Source: an uncultured Flavihumibacter sp.
GTDB taxonomy: Bacteria; Bacteroidota; Bacteroidia; Chitinophagales; Chitinophagaceae
Reading direction: 5' to 3'
Assembly (NCBI GenBank): GCA_946482545.1
Contig: CAMLRX010000136.1
Span: 1-13,648, forward strand
Length of the DNA stretch: 13,648 nt
Under the pieces are notes generated by a model. It did not search any database. It saw only the letters and a program-made list of their open reading frames with translations, and had not been told where the DNA came from. Of this stretch, positions 6,601 to 13,648 are shown piece by piece (the first letter of the stretch is position 1; each line of letters starts with the position of its first letter). A program made the position numbers and the translations under genes.

Positions 6601-8802
6601 AACACAAGCACAGCTACACTGGCAGTTAATCCACCTGCAGCGCTCAACGCCGCAGTCCTTACTGTAAGTGTGGCATCCTGCGCCTCTGGTGCAACGGGTG
6701 TTATAAGGGTTTCAACTAGTTCCACGGGAGGGCTTGCTCCCTATAGCTATTCTCTGATTGATGCCGCTACCTCCACTGTGGTGGCCGGCCCTCAAACAGG
6801 TACTGTTTTTAATGGGGTACCCGCCAGCGCCACCGGGTATACGGTACGTACCACTGATGCCTGTGGTAATACCATTACAAGCAGTACTCCCGTAGTGCTA
6901 AACGCCACCGCACTGCCTACAGGAACTGCTGCCACAACTGCTTCCTGCGCATCAGGTGCCACCGGGTCAATCGTTTTCACGCCTTCCAGCGCCAACACAC
7001 AGGGAGGAGGGCCATTTACTTACACGCTTTATGACGCAGGCAATACCACGCAGGTAATAGCGCCTCAAACCACACCAGTATTCAGCAACGTGGCTGCCGG
7101 CTCTTATACCATAAGAGTTACAGATGTTTGCGGTAATACCGGAACAGTATCGGCTACAGTTGCTTCCGGCATAGCGGCACCCACTGCGGCAGGTACCGCT
7201 TCCGGAACCTGTTCAGGCTTAAACAACGGCGTGATCACCGCTTCTTCAACCGGAGGCTCCCTACCCGTGACCTATACACTGGTTAATCAGGTTACCAGTA
7301 ATGTTGTGGCTGGTCCGCAAACCGGAAATATCTTTGAAGGACTGGCATCCGGAACATACATCGTTCGTGTAACAGATGCCTGCGGCAGCATCACCAATTC
7401 CACTAACATCGTAGTGAGCGATCTCGCCTCCAATCCTACCATCACAACAGCCGTAGCGCTTGACTGTGATGGATTCGCGATATTCAGCGGGAATGCCAGC
7501 GGTGGCAACGGAGGTTCTTACACCTATGCCATCTGTAACGGCGCAGGATGCACCACTTTCGGCACTTTCAGCGCGTCCAACCTTTTCAACATCACTTCAA
7601 GCGGCACCTATCGTATTGCCGTGAGAGATCGTTGCGGCAACCAGGCTATCTCGGCTGATGTGGCCATCACTGTTCCTACAAGGCCAGTATTAACCGGAAT
7701 AGTAAAAGCGAACGTTTGCGGTGCCACATCAATCACACCTTCTTATACAGGTATTACCACTACTGCTTTGTTCAGCATCGATGGAAGCAGCTTCAGTGCC
7801 ACCCTTCCCACTTCTATCGCACCAGGATGCCACACCATCCAGGTGGCCGATGAAAATGGCGGTGCTATTGGTTGCCCCAGCGCGCCCTTCTCTTTCAGCG
7901 TTATTGGCGCTCCCGCTCTCAGCACACCAAACCCGACCAATTGGTCGGTGAACTGCGGCACGGCTAACGTTGTTCCAGGTATTGAAACGGGCACGGGATC
8001 GGCCGGATGCTCAGGAGATGGTTACACCATGGCTGTGAAGTTAACTGCATGTACCGGATGTAATGTATCGGCTGATGCTATTGGATCCATTAAAGCCGTA
8101 GGAGCTTCCTTCTTCCTGGAAGGTGCAACAGAGGCGACTTTTGTGCCATTGATCGTTTCCGGATCCACCGAAATATGCAGCGGAACACCCGTATCTGCGA
8201 ATTTTACAACTGCACCTTTTTCCTGTGGTGCTTTGCCTATCCAGCTCCTCAGTTTTTCAGCTCATAAAGATGGGGAGGTGAATAAACTGGCCTGGTCTAC
8301 CGCAATGGAAGTGAACAACAAAGGATTTGAAATCCAACGTTCCGCAGATGGAACCCGGTTCAACAATATCGGTTACGTTTTCAGTAATGCTATTGATGGG
8401 AACAGCGCCGTAACCCTGAATTACAGTTTCACAGATTTCACGCCGGCAGGCAGCAGGCAATACTACCGTTTGAAGCAAGAAGACAACGACGGCAAAAGCA
8501 CTTTCAGTCAAACGGTGCTGGTAAGAGGAGAAACGCCTTCAGCATATACCATCACAAGTGTGTACCCCAATCCCGCCGTGCAACTGGTGAATATTGGTAT
8601 TGCAGCGCCGGAAAAAGCACGTGGCACTGTTTTGATCACGGATATCACCGGAAAACCTGTGCTGCAAAAGGCTGTAACACTGGAGACGGGCCACAACGTG
8701 CTGCCATTCAATATAGCTGCGCTTGCAAACGGAACATACTTCGTTAAACTGATCTGCAATGGCAATAACGAAATCCCTGTTATGAAATTTTTGAAAAACT
8801 AA
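3670..8802 (+). CDS. Giant exported SprB-like repeat protein with PKD and T9SS sorting domains
   Basis: The product has 1710 residues. Residues 1-20 are a signal peptide (MLKNRLLFALILLLSQHSFA). Residues about 23-185 form the N-terminal domain seen in large Bacteroidota adhesins and gliding-associated proteins, with a 'C-x-SSIIICG' start and 'NSVWLSFQAKASGKL'. Residues about 192-270 are a PKD domain (WNFGDGTTS at 222-230, then HTYASTGSFNVSLSV). From about 271 to 1339 there are 12 tandem SprB-like repeats of roughly 83-100 residues, each ending in a 'G-x-Y-T-V-x-x-T-D-A-C-G' type motif, plus a degenerate 13th up to about 1415. Residues from about 1524 form the FN3-like linker common before T9SS tails (LAWSTAMEVNNKGFEIQRS). 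The end, from about 1627 (YPNPAVQLVNI to MKFLKN), is a type A T9SS sorting domain. Expected fate: Sec export, then outer-membrane translocation by T9SS to the surface or medium. A role in adhesion or gliding is likely but unproven; no enzymatic domain is seen. It appears to be a single-gene unit closed by a strong terminator. Confidence 0.92.
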   Translation: MLKNRLLFALILLLSQHSFAQSDCSSSIIICGNTPLLTPQGVGDELEQLGCGNFERNSVWLSFQAKASGKLSFVIRPVNSAGVPTLANFDWSLFQLAGTPNSGNCNAKTQISCNSNGVTTAFGIAGATGMAAPPYTATTFNPSVSVVAGTWYSLLIDHLSTGTIPMFTVQFTGNPENEALNSTAGIFDNRPDFTVTKGSNCDGSYTFNSAAAATSGITAYLWNFGDGTTSTAINPSHTYASTGSFNVSLSVTDNNGCTALIRKQVVYNTSGPTLAAGGILLIPSCTDADNGSITVNTIGTNTLGISGGTPSYTYELVAPSTMVRASQSSGTFTGLAAGRYTIKATDACGRSAVQSVNITQISTNSTIGLGIQNIQSACGSSPTGAATIFANGTVPPYTMQLVAQSPVTTSVLPSLQRDGITSTYYTTFENLLPGVYTVEATDACGKKRRATFAVTPSTTPTVATSLIPSCGNTPTGKISITATAGTGLSGSGSPGAFQYALVSPSPITRAFQTSSVFEHLPPGTYTVAVKDACGNVGTTTSTISAAASPTLGTTVVTPSCANGTTGSIMVQLTGSGGGTPYSYELVAPSPEQRPAQSGSKFENLRPGAYTIKVADACGRSITGTATVATSAAPGFTTTVVSSCAGVPAGSITVVPGASAAAPFTFELTGPGMVFRPFQGSNVPGTVNSIFTGLYQGTYTVKMTDACNVPVTGTVVVTAPSTLVFPAGSSTLPSCGASSTGSLLVSVPTTGVGGYKYELIAPSPETRPQQYDRIFTNLPAGDYTVRITDSCGSQVTIGTPLTIATAAAPSLTVTTTSSCATASGTITCLPSNANQGNGPYQYALVAPSAVTRPNQSSPFFTGLPDGSYTVQITDQCGLTGTVTASISAAGAFSPAAGGSVVSCNGSGYNAQIIVTNPQNYTPGGPIPPGSGGGPYTYALYNFDNTILLAGPQTSNIFNIVVPATGNPSHTVRVTDACGNTSTATLAVNPPAALNAAVLTVSVASCASGATGVIRVSTSSTGGLAPYSYSLIDAATSTVVAGPQTGTVFNGVPASATGYTVRTTDACGNTITSSTPVVLNATALPTGTAATTASCASGATGSIVFTPSSANTQGGGPFTYTLYDAGNTTQVIAPQTTPVFSNVAAGSYTIRVTDVCGNTGTVSATVASGIAAPTAAGTASGTCSGLNNGVITASSTGGSLPVTYTLVNQVTSNVVAGPQTGNIFEGLASGTYIVRVTDACGSITNSTNIVVSDLASNPTITTAVALDCDGFAIFSGNASGGNGGSYTYAICNGAGCTTFGTFSASNLFNITSSGTYRIAVRDRCGNQAISADVAITVPTRPVLTGIVKANVCGATSITPSYTGITTTALFSIDGSSFSATLPTSIAPGCHTIQVADENGGAIGCPSAPFSFSVIGAPALSTPNPTNWSVNCGTANVVPGIETGTGSAGCSGDGYTMAVKLTACTGCNVSADAIGSIKAVGASFFLEGATEATFVPLIVSGSTEICSGTPVSANFTTAPFSCGALPIQLLSFSAHKDGEVNKLAWSTAMEVNNKGFEIQRSADGTRFNNIGYVFSNAIDGNSAVTLNYSFTDFTPAGSRQYYRLKQEDNDGKSTFSQTVLVRGETPSAYTITSVYPNPAVQLVNIGIAAPEKARGTVLITDITGKPVLQKAVTLETGHNVLPFNIAALANGTYFVKLICNGNNEIPVMKFLKN
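4478..6336 (+). repeat. Repeat block A: seven SprB-like units with an 'APSPxxRPxQ' signature
   Basis: Seven consecutive units inside the giant protein end near 4720, 5010, 5280, 5525, 5795, 6045 and 6310 at their TDACG-type motif. Most carry the middle signature 'Y-E/A-L-V-A-P-S-P-x-x-R-P-x-Q' before an F-x-x-L-x-x-G-x-Y-T segment (for example YELVAPSPEQRPAQS, YELIAPSPETRPQQY, YALVAPSAVTRPNQS). Each unit begins with a 'P-S-C' or 'S-S-C' strand, giving two conserved cysteines per unit that may form a disulfide. Unit 5 lacks the Gly after its closing Cys, and units 2 and 5 carry insertions in the middle segment. Confidence 0.85.
6337..7915 (+). repeat. Repeat block B: five SprB-like units with an 'AGPQT' signature plus a degenerate unit
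   Basis: Units 8-12 keep the two-cysteine frame and the closing TDACG-type motif, but the middle segment changes. The 'APSPxxRPxQ' signature is replaced by 'V-x-A-G-P-Q-T-x-x-x-F' (LLAGPQTSNIF, VVAGPQTGTVF, VIAPQTTPVF, VVAGPQTGNIF). Unit 12 is already diverged (CTTFGTFSASNLF, closing in RDRCG). A 13th unit (about 7686-7915) ends in 'GCHTIQVADENGG' and lacks the usual ACG. The switch between A and B is abrupt at about 6337, suggesting block-wise duplication of two ancestral units. Confidence 0.8.
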
Positions 8803-8870
8803 CTTATGCGGTGAAGGGCTGAATCCCAACAGCTTCATGGTGAAGGAAAATTTCATTCAACATCCTTAAA

Positions 8871-8913
8871 AAGAGGCCGTCTCATCAATATTTGAGACGG
8901 CCTCTTCATTTTT
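8871..8913 (+). terminator. Strong intrinsic terminator after the giant adhesin gene
   Basis: Perfect 14-base arms (8871-8884 and 8893-8906, core GAGGCCGTCTCA / TGAGACGGCCTC) enclose an 8-base loop TCAATATT and are followed by a T-rich tail. It starts 68 bases after the stop codon at 8802 and should end the long transcript before the next gene. Confidence 0.92.
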
Positions 8914-8978
8914 TCACAAATCTTTGCACGCCTTCTTTTTCAGTTTCTGTAATTTCAATCTCCATTAAACCTTTAGTT

Positions 8979-9467
8979 ATGAAATCATCCCTGCTGCTTT
9001 CAAGTCTTTTCGTATGCTGCTTCTCCATGCAACTCTCCGCCCAGCCAACTGATTGTAAGGAACTCCAAAAAGAGAACGAGTACCTCAGAAAAACACTTAA
9101 AATACTTGCCCCGGTTAAATCAGTAAACTTCGAAAATATAGATTTCAGCATCCTCACATGCGAAGGAAGCACCAAGGAACAAACAATCAGGCTCACCTTA
9201 CTTATTACAAATCGTGCAGCCAATACCGAAATCAGTTTCCGTAAATCCAATGCGGTGGATATTCAAGGCAACGAGTTTTAGAGCAGCGATATCCATATCG
9301 GAAGCGGCAGCTCCAGGGGAAAAGTATATACAGATGTGCCCGTAAAAGCAATATTTGAATTCAGCAAAATACTACCGGCCACCAAATTGCTGAAGTTGAT
9401 AGCAATTGAGTTTACAGGAAACAAAGGTGGATTCGAATTTAAAGACATCCCTGTTACCTGGAAATAG
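8979..9467 (+). pseudogene. Small secreted protein interrupted by one in-frame TAG
   Basis: The likely start is ATG 8979, giving a clean signal peptide (MKSSLLLSSLFVCCFSMQLSAQ). It is followed by a short charged helix (CKELQKENEYLRKTLK) and a strand-rich domain. The frame stops at TAG 9279-9281 after 100 residues, but the same frame continues without any shift for another 61 codons of ordinary protein sequence (from SSDIHIGSGSSRGKV to KDIPVTWK) up to TAG 9465-9467. The intact product would be a 162-residue secreted protein. The family is not recognised. A recent nonsense mutation (or sequencing error) is the simplest reading; programmed readthrough is possible but unsupported. In-frame starts upstream of 8979 would add a non-signal-like extension and overlap the terminator. 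Confidence 0.75.
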
Positions 9468-9590
9468 TGACAAAGGAATTTTCCTGGCAACCGAAAACGA
9501 GACCTGATAACAGCGCTTTTCGCTTCTCCCTGTTTTAACTTTTCTTCCAGCCACCAATCCCTTATCTTAACAGCATTAACCATAAACGTT

Positions 9591-10787
9591 ATGCCTAAAC
9601 TTCCCTTGTTGCTCCTGGCGGTGCTGCCTTTCCTGCCCTCCTGCTATATGGCCCGGGCGTACAAATTCAGGAACCTGAACCTCCGTTCACACCACGAGAT
9701 GCCGTCCGTTCCCATGAACAACAACGGCATGCATTTTTCTTTTACAACCGCGCCACAACCCGACACCCTATTGAAGAACAGGCTGGACAAAGCATTGCAA
9801 AATACCGGAACGGCAGCATTCCTGATCATCCGGAACGATTCCATCCTCTACGAAAATTATTTCGATGGTTTCAACCAGCAATCGTTACTCCCCTCATTCT
9901 CGGTAGCCAAATCGTTTGTAGCCACATTAATCGGCATGGCTTTGGAAGAAGGAAAAATCAGTTCCCTCAACGATCCTTTCACCAATTACCTGCCCAGATT
10001 TCTGAAAAAAGATGAACGCTTTGCCAGCATAACCATTCAGCATTTACTGGACATGCGCAGCGGACTGGTTTGGAACGAAGGCAGTTATGGCCTGAAAGAC
10101 GACGCCATCAAAATGGCCTTCCGCCCCAATATGATCCCGCATGTATACAAAGTGAAGATCAAAGAAGCACCCGGTAAAATGGATTACCAGAGCATCAATA
10201 CACTCCTGCTGGCCATGGTGCTCGAAAAAGCAACGGGCATGAAACCCGTAGCCTATCTCCAGCAGAAACTCTGGGAGCCCCTCGGCATGGAATACGCAGC
10301 TACCTGGACCACCGACAAACGAAAGCATGAACTGGCCTACGCGGGCATCAACGCCACCGCCAGGGACTTTGCAAAGTTTGGACGGCTTTACCTCCGCAAT
10401 GGCAACTGGAACGGAAAGCAACTGCTCACTGAAAACTGGGTACACAATACGGTATCCGCAGAAGCCATGCACGCCTCCGGCGGATACAAAAACCAGTTCT
10501 GGGGAAGTGGTGCCTACACAGAATTTGAAGATTCTTCAACTGCAGTGAAGGCGCTCACAAATACAGCTTTTCATAACGGAAGCGTGCAATCGTACAAAAC
10601 GGCCAATGGCACGAAAAGATTTTTCATCTCTTATACCGGAAGTTCCTTTTACGCGCTGGGGATCCTGGGGCAATACATTTATGTGAACCCCGCCAACAAC
10701 AGCATTATTGTGCGGCTGGGCTACCATTGGAACCACCCAAACATGCAGCTTGCCAGGTTCGTTGCCGCGGAAAGCAACCTGCTGTAA
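9591..10787 (+). CDS. Lipoprotein serine hydrolase, beta-lactamase-related (class C / NylB-like)
   Basis: This is a 398-residue protein with a lipoprotein signal peptide ending in a lipobox (LPSC, Cys18). The hydrolase domain covers about residues 55-395. The catalytic S-x-x-K motif is SVAK (Ser104, Lys107). The second-motif tyrosine is probably Tyr199 in DYQSINTLL. In place of the K-T-G/H-T-G motif the C-terminal part reads GILGQYIYVNP (358-368), the 'GxxGQ' form common in beta-lactamase-related serine hydrolases and 6-aminohexanoate-dimer hydrolase relatives. Such enzymes cleave esters, amides or D-amino-acid peptides; the substrate cannot be told from sequence. It is expected in the periplasm or anchored to the outer membrane. 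The next gene, an exported GH31 glycosidase, starts 72 bases downstream on the same strand, so co-transcription is plausible. Confidence 0.88.
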   Translation: MPKLPLLLLAVLPFLPSCYMARAYKFRNLNLRSHHEMPSVPMNNNGMHFSFTTAPQPDTLLKNRLDKALQNTGTAAFLIIRNDSILYENYFDGFNQQSLLPSFSVAKSFVATLIGMALEEGKISSLNDPFTNYLPRFLKKDERFASITIQHLLDMRSGLVWNEGSYGLKDDAIKMAFRPNMIPHVYKVKIKEAPGKMDYQSINTLLLAMVLEKATGMKPVAYLQQKLWEPLGMEYAATWTTDKRKHELAYAGINATARDFAKFGRLYLRNGNWNGKQLLTENWVHNTVSAEAMHASGGYKNQFWGSGAYTEFEDSSTAVKALTNTAFHNGSVQSYKTANGTKRFFISYTGSSFYALGILGQYIYVNPANNSIIVRLGYHWNHPNMQLARFVAAESNLL

Positions 10788-10859
10788 CACAGCCCTTAAC
10801 TACAGGATGGTGCCTCCATACGGTTGATTATATTGCGTGCTTACCGAAACAGGTTTGTC

Positions 10860-13292
10860 ATGACGATTGTAAAAAGAATTGCCGCCCTTTGCTGTCTGAT
10901 GTTTGTTTTGTTGAATGCTAACGCCCAGAAAAGCATGGGCGATCTCAAAGGTAATTTTCAGCGCAGCAACAATGTTTTCCGCTTTTTTACCACCAATGGA
11001 GAAACAAGAATCGAATTTTGTACCGATGATGTTTTCCGGGTAAGAACCAGTTGGGATGGACGTTTTGAAGCCAACGAACCGTGGATGGTAGTAAAATACA
11101 ACTGGGACCCGGTGAATGTTACGGCCACCGACAAAGGTACCGCCATACAGCTCAGTACCGCCAAACTCTCCGTTCGGATCAATAAAACCCCATTCTCTGT
11201 TGATGTGTACACTTCCGGCGGAAAACTGCTTTCCGCAGAGAAAAATGTAGCCGAAGGCGGAAGTTCAAAGCAAAAAGATACCATCACCACCACGAAATCA
11301 TTGGACGCCTCCGAACATTTTTTCGGCTTCGGCGAAAGAATGGACTTTCTGGACCAACGCAGTAAAAAACTCCGGCTGAACGTAGGACGAGGAAAGGGAT
11401 TGCCCCACGTGATCGGCGCTTACAACGTAAACGAAGCCAACTATTCTCCCGTTCCCTTTTTTATGAGTACAAAAGGGTATGGCATCTTTTTCCATAATTC
11501 CTTCGCCACTACCTGGGACATGGGTTTTTCCACGCCCGGACAATACAGTTTTTCCGCAGATAGCGGTGAAATGGATTACTATTTTATGTACGGGCCATCG
11601 TTCCCGGTTATACTGGATCGTTATACCGATATCACCGGGAAATCGCCACTGCTCCCCGAATTCGCATTGGGTTTACATGTGGGGACATACGCCGGTGGAA
11701 CCTGGGGCCACGAAGCGCTCACCTCCGACACGTATGTGCTGGCCCTCGCAAGAAAGTTCAGGGAACTGGGCATTCCCGTGGATATCCTTCACCTCGATTC
11801 TGTGTGGCGGATTTTTGGAAAGAACGGAGGAAAAGGCGCCACCTCTTTTGAATGGCGGGAAACATTCAAAAATCCACGGCTCATGTTCGATAGTTTGTAC
11901 AGGATGAACTATAAGATGGTGGGCATGCACATCCGGCCCAGGTTCGATAACGGGAATACGTTACAACTGCTGGATACGGCCCGCGAAAAAGGATTTGTTT
12001 ACCCTGAACCGGGCAACAAGGGCGAGTTCGTGAATTTTTTTGATTCCGCCTCCGTGAACTGGTGGTGGAACCATGGCGTAATGCGCATCGCCTCCCAGGG
12101 CGCGATGTTTCTTAAAACAGATGAAGGAAGCGCCTTCGGCGGACTGGCCAATGAAAGTGATAAAACGGGTCCCACCGACGAAAAAGCACGGAAGCTGCAC
12201 AATGTTTTTCCCCTCGCTTACGCAAAAGCGCCCTACGAAAAGTTCCGGGATTTTAACGGTATCAGGGGCATGAACCTCACCCGTGAAGGATACGCGGGCA
12301 TCCAAAGGTATCCGTACATTTTTGCCGGAGACTGGCCCAGTGAATGGCAGTACTTTGAACCTGTGATCAAAGCAGGGCTCAATATCGGCGTCTCCGGTGT
12401 GGGCAACTGGGCGCATTGTATGGGTGGATTTGAACACAAGGCCGATCCCGAATTGTACATCCGCTGGTGCCAGTTCGGACTGATGAGCCCGGTGGCGCAC
12501 CTCTTCGGAATGGACCACCCCGATTATAAAGAACCATGGCGCTATGGCGACACCATTTTGAACATCTTTAAAAAATTCGATGCCCTGCGCTACCAGCTCA
12601 CACCCTATCTCTACGCCGCCTCCAGGGAAATGTATGATACCGGAATGCCATTGATGCGTGCCCTGGTATTGCATTATCAGCACGACGAACGCGTGTACAA
12701 CATCACCGACCAGTATATGCTGGGACCATCGCTGATGGTATGCCCGGTTACCGTGAAAGGCGCACAAACCCGTACCGTGTATTTACCTGAAGGGGAATGG
12801 GTGAATTTCTGGACAGGTTCCCGGCACAAAGGAAAACAATACCTGCATGTGGTAACCCCGCTCGATGAAATGCCCATGTTTGTGAAAGCCGGTGGCATAC
12901 TCCCCATGCAACCTACAATGCTGTACCATGGCGAAAAGCCGGTGGATACAATCACATTGCATGTGTATAACGGGGCACCAGATACCTATAAAATGTACCA
13001 GGATGATGGGAAAAGCCAGGACTATGAAAAAGGTAAGTTCGCGTTTACCAGTATACAATTGCAGCAGGAGAAAAACACCACCAAGCTTACGGTGAATAAA
13101 CCATCAGGCAGTTTCGAAGTACCCCCTGTAAAATATGCGCTCCGTTTTTATACGGAAGTAAAGCCGGTAAAAATCACCCTCAACGGGAGGGTGATTTCAG
13201 ACTCTGAATGGCATTTTGATGCAACGAAGAAGATGGTCGTTATAGAAAACGCCGGCGATAATAGCAGGGAAATAAATATCTTGGTGCAGTAA
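10860..13292 (+). CDS. Exported glycoside hydrolase family 31 (alpha-glucosidase/alpha-xylosidase type)
   Basis: The preferred start is ATG 10860 (810 residues), which gives a signal peptide MTIVKRIAALCCLMFVLLNANA; a TTG at 10824 would add 12 unlikely residues. An N-terminal mutarotase-like beta domain (about 25-260) precedes the GH31 TIM barrel (about 264-600, starting LLPEFALGLHVGTYAGG). The nucleophile is predicted as Asp421 in FLKTDEGSAF. The acid/base is predicted as Asp491 in FAGDWPSEWQYF. Further family stretches are RYPYIFAGDW and QLTPYLYAA. A proximal beta domain (YMLGPSLMVCPVT, PEGEWVNFWTG) and a DUF5110-like C-terminal domain (from about 697, YKMYQDDGKSQDYEKG) follow. The length is normal for the family. 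GH31 enzymes release alpha-linked glucose, xylose or related sugars; the exact linkage is not determined here. The signal peptide places it in the periplasm or beyond. It lies between the serine hydrolase and methyltransferase genes. Confidence 0.93.
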   Translation: MTIVKRIAALCCLMFVLLNANAQKSMGDLKGNFQRSNNVFRFFTTNGETRIEFCTDDVFRVRTSWDGRFEANEPWMVVKYNWDPVNVTATDKGTAIQLSTAKLSVRINKTPFSVDVYTSGGKLLSAEKNVAEGGSSKQKDTITTTKSLDASEHFFGFGERMDFLDQRSKKLRLNVGRGKGLPHVIGAYNVNEANYSPVPFFMSTKGYGIFFHNSFATTWDMGFSTPGQYSFSADSGEMDYYFMYGPSFPVILDRYTDITGKSPLLPEFALGLHVGTYAGGTWGHEALTSDTYVLALARKFRELGIPVDILHLDSVWRIFGKNGGKGATSFEWRETFKNPRLMFDSLYRMNYKMVGMHIRPRFDNGNTLQLLDTAREKGFVYPEPGNKGEFVNFFDSASVNWWWNHGVMRIASQGAMFLKTDEGSAFGGLANESDKTGPTDEKARKLHNVFPLAYAKAPYEKFRDFNGIRGMNLTREGYAGIQRYPYIFAGDWPSEWQYFEPVIKAGLNIGVSGVGNWAHCMGGFEHKADPELYIRWCQFGLMSPVAHLFGMDHPDYKEPWRYGDTILNIFKKFDALRYQLTPYLYAASREMYDTGMPLMRALVLHYQHDERVYNITDQYMLGPSLMVCPVTVKGAQTRTVYLPEGEWVNFWTGSRHKGKQYLHVVTPLDEMPMFVKAGGILPMQPTMLYHGEKPVDTITLHVYNGAPDTYKMYQDDGKSQDYEKGKFAFTSIQLQQEKNTTKLTVNKPSGSFEVPPVKYALRFYTEVKPVKITLNGRVISDSEWHFDATKKMVVIENAGDNSREINILVQ
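13171..13197. repeat. Perfect 11-bp hairpin inside the end of the GH31 gene
   Basis: AAATCACCCTC (13171-13181), loop AACGG, then GAGGGTGATTT (13187-13197). It lies in the coding region about 95 bases before the stop codon, encoding the stretch KITLNGRVIS. No T-run follows, so it is not a normal terminator. It may be chance or an RNA structure at the 3' end of the message. Confidence 0.5.
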
Positions 13293-13301
13293 AAACCAAC
13301 T

Positions 13302-13648
13302 ATGTACATTTCCTCTTTGAACTGGAACGCTTCGCTCTACGATACAAAGCATGATTTTGTCTCCAAATACGGTGAGGCCCTGCTCGATATCCTGGATGCA
13401 AAGCCCGGTGAAACCATTCTTGACGTGGGCTGCGGTACCGGCGACCTGGCCGCGCAGATAGCGGCTTCAGGCGCACATGTAACCGGCTTCGACTTCTCCC
13501 CGGACATGATCGACGCAGCTAAAAACAAGTTCCCCGGTATTGAATTTCATGTTGCTTCCGCCAGCAACTTCCAGTTTCCCGATAACTTCGATGCCGTGTT
13601 CTCCAATGCCACCCTGCACTGGGTGCTGGATTATGAAGGCGCGGCGCA
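13302..13648 (+). CDS. Class I SAM-dependent methyltransferase, 5' part (trans-aconitate methyltransferase-like)
   Basis: The gene starts at ATG 13302, nine bases after the GH31 stop codon, and runs off the window after 115 codons. It shows motif I ILDVGCGTG (residues about 39-47), the acidic end of strand 2 (VTGFDFSPDMIDAA), and the motif-IV region FDAVFSNATLHWV, which together define a Rossmann-fold SAM-binding domain. The early stretch SLNWNASLYDTKHDFVSKYGEALL and the 'NATLHWV' segment resemble trans-aconitate 2-methyltransferase and related small-molecule methyltransferases, but substrate specificity lies partly in the missing C-terminal half. There is no signal peptide, so it is cytoplasmic. 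The tight spacing suggests co-transcription with the GH31 gene. Confidence 0.85.
   Translation, partial: MYISSLNWNASLYDTKHDFVSKYGEALLDILDAKPGETILDVGCGTGDLAAQIAASGAHVTGFDFSPDMIDAAKNKFPGIEFHVASASNFQFPDNFDAVFSNATLHWVLDYEGAA

Noticed and set aside
4478..7684. Possible CRISPR or other short DNA repeat array
   Set aside because: The periodicity is 250-300 bases, imperfect at DNA level and in phase with codons. It is explained by protein repeats in the giant adhesin.
7933..7948. Perfect 16-bp palindrome CCGACCAATTGGTCGG inside the adhesin gene
   Set aside because: One such palindrome is not unlikely by chance in a window of this size, it lies in coding sequence, and nothing around it suggests a binding site.
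9360..9394. 8-bp inverted repeat TTCAGCAA / TTGCTGAA downstream of the in-frame TAG
   Set aside because: The loop is long (19 bases) and it starts about 80 bases after the stop, too far for typical readthrough-stimulating structures; probably chance.
9278..9583. Minus-strand open frame of 101 codons across the end of the small secreted protein
   Set aside because: The plus strand shows continuous protein-like sequence over most of it, and the minus-strand translation has no signal or domain.
10044..10472. Minus-strand open frame of 142 codons in the serine hydrolase gene
   Set aside because: Shadow of a gene with catalytic motifs in the plus frame.
11961..12767. Long open frame of 268 codons on the minus strand inside the GH31 gene
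   Set aside because: It lies fully within a clearly coding GH31 frame, has no family resemblance and has shadow-like composition rich in H, F, G and V.

Overview
The window looks like a chromosomal segment of a Bacteroidota bacterium, most likely of the Chitinophagales or a related order. The reasons are a giant secreted protein with a C-terminal type IX secretion (T9SS) sorting domain, genes without clear Shine-Dalgarno sequences, a possible TAnnTTTG-type promoter element, and a mix of YceI-like, serine hydrolase and GH31 proteins typical of that phylum. No species can be named from the sequence alone.

Layout. (1) 1-1800: a tRNA-Asn(GTT) with a strong palindromic terminator, followed by a visibly AT-richer stretch. 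It holds a membrane-anchored protein of unknown function, two short open stretches that read like gene ends meeting at overlapping stop codons, and the C-terminal part of an AlbA/Schlafen-type ATP-binding regulator. The tRNA, base composition and fragments together suggest a decayed integration site or island edge. (2) 1799-3542: a divergent pair made of a two-membrane-segment protein with a cytoplasmic OmpR-type winged helix (minus strand) and a YceI-like lipoprotein (plus strand). (3) 3670-8913: one 1710-residue exported adhesin-like protein. It has a signal peptide, an N-terminal domain of the gliding/adhesin type, a PKD domain, about 12 full SprB-like repeats plus one degenerate one, and a T9SS sorting domain. 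A strong intrinsic terminator follows. (4) 8979-9467: a small secreted protein whose frame is interrupted by a single in-frame TAG. (5) 9591-13648: a same-strand cluster of a lipoprotein serine hydrolase (beta-lactamase-related), an exported GH31 alpha-glycosidase and the 5' part of a class I methyltransferase.

How it may work together. The divergent pair could be a signal-responsive membrane regulator controlling an envelope lipoprotein. The giant protein is most simply a T9SS-delivered surface or secreted adhesin. The serine hydrolase and the GH31 enzyme are both exported and adjacent, so they may act on periplasmic or surface carbohydrate or ester substrates. These functional links are inferences from neighbourhood. 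The most notable observations are the two-block structure of the adhesin repeats, the single in-frame TAG in the small secreted protein, and the tRNA-adjacent gene fragments.
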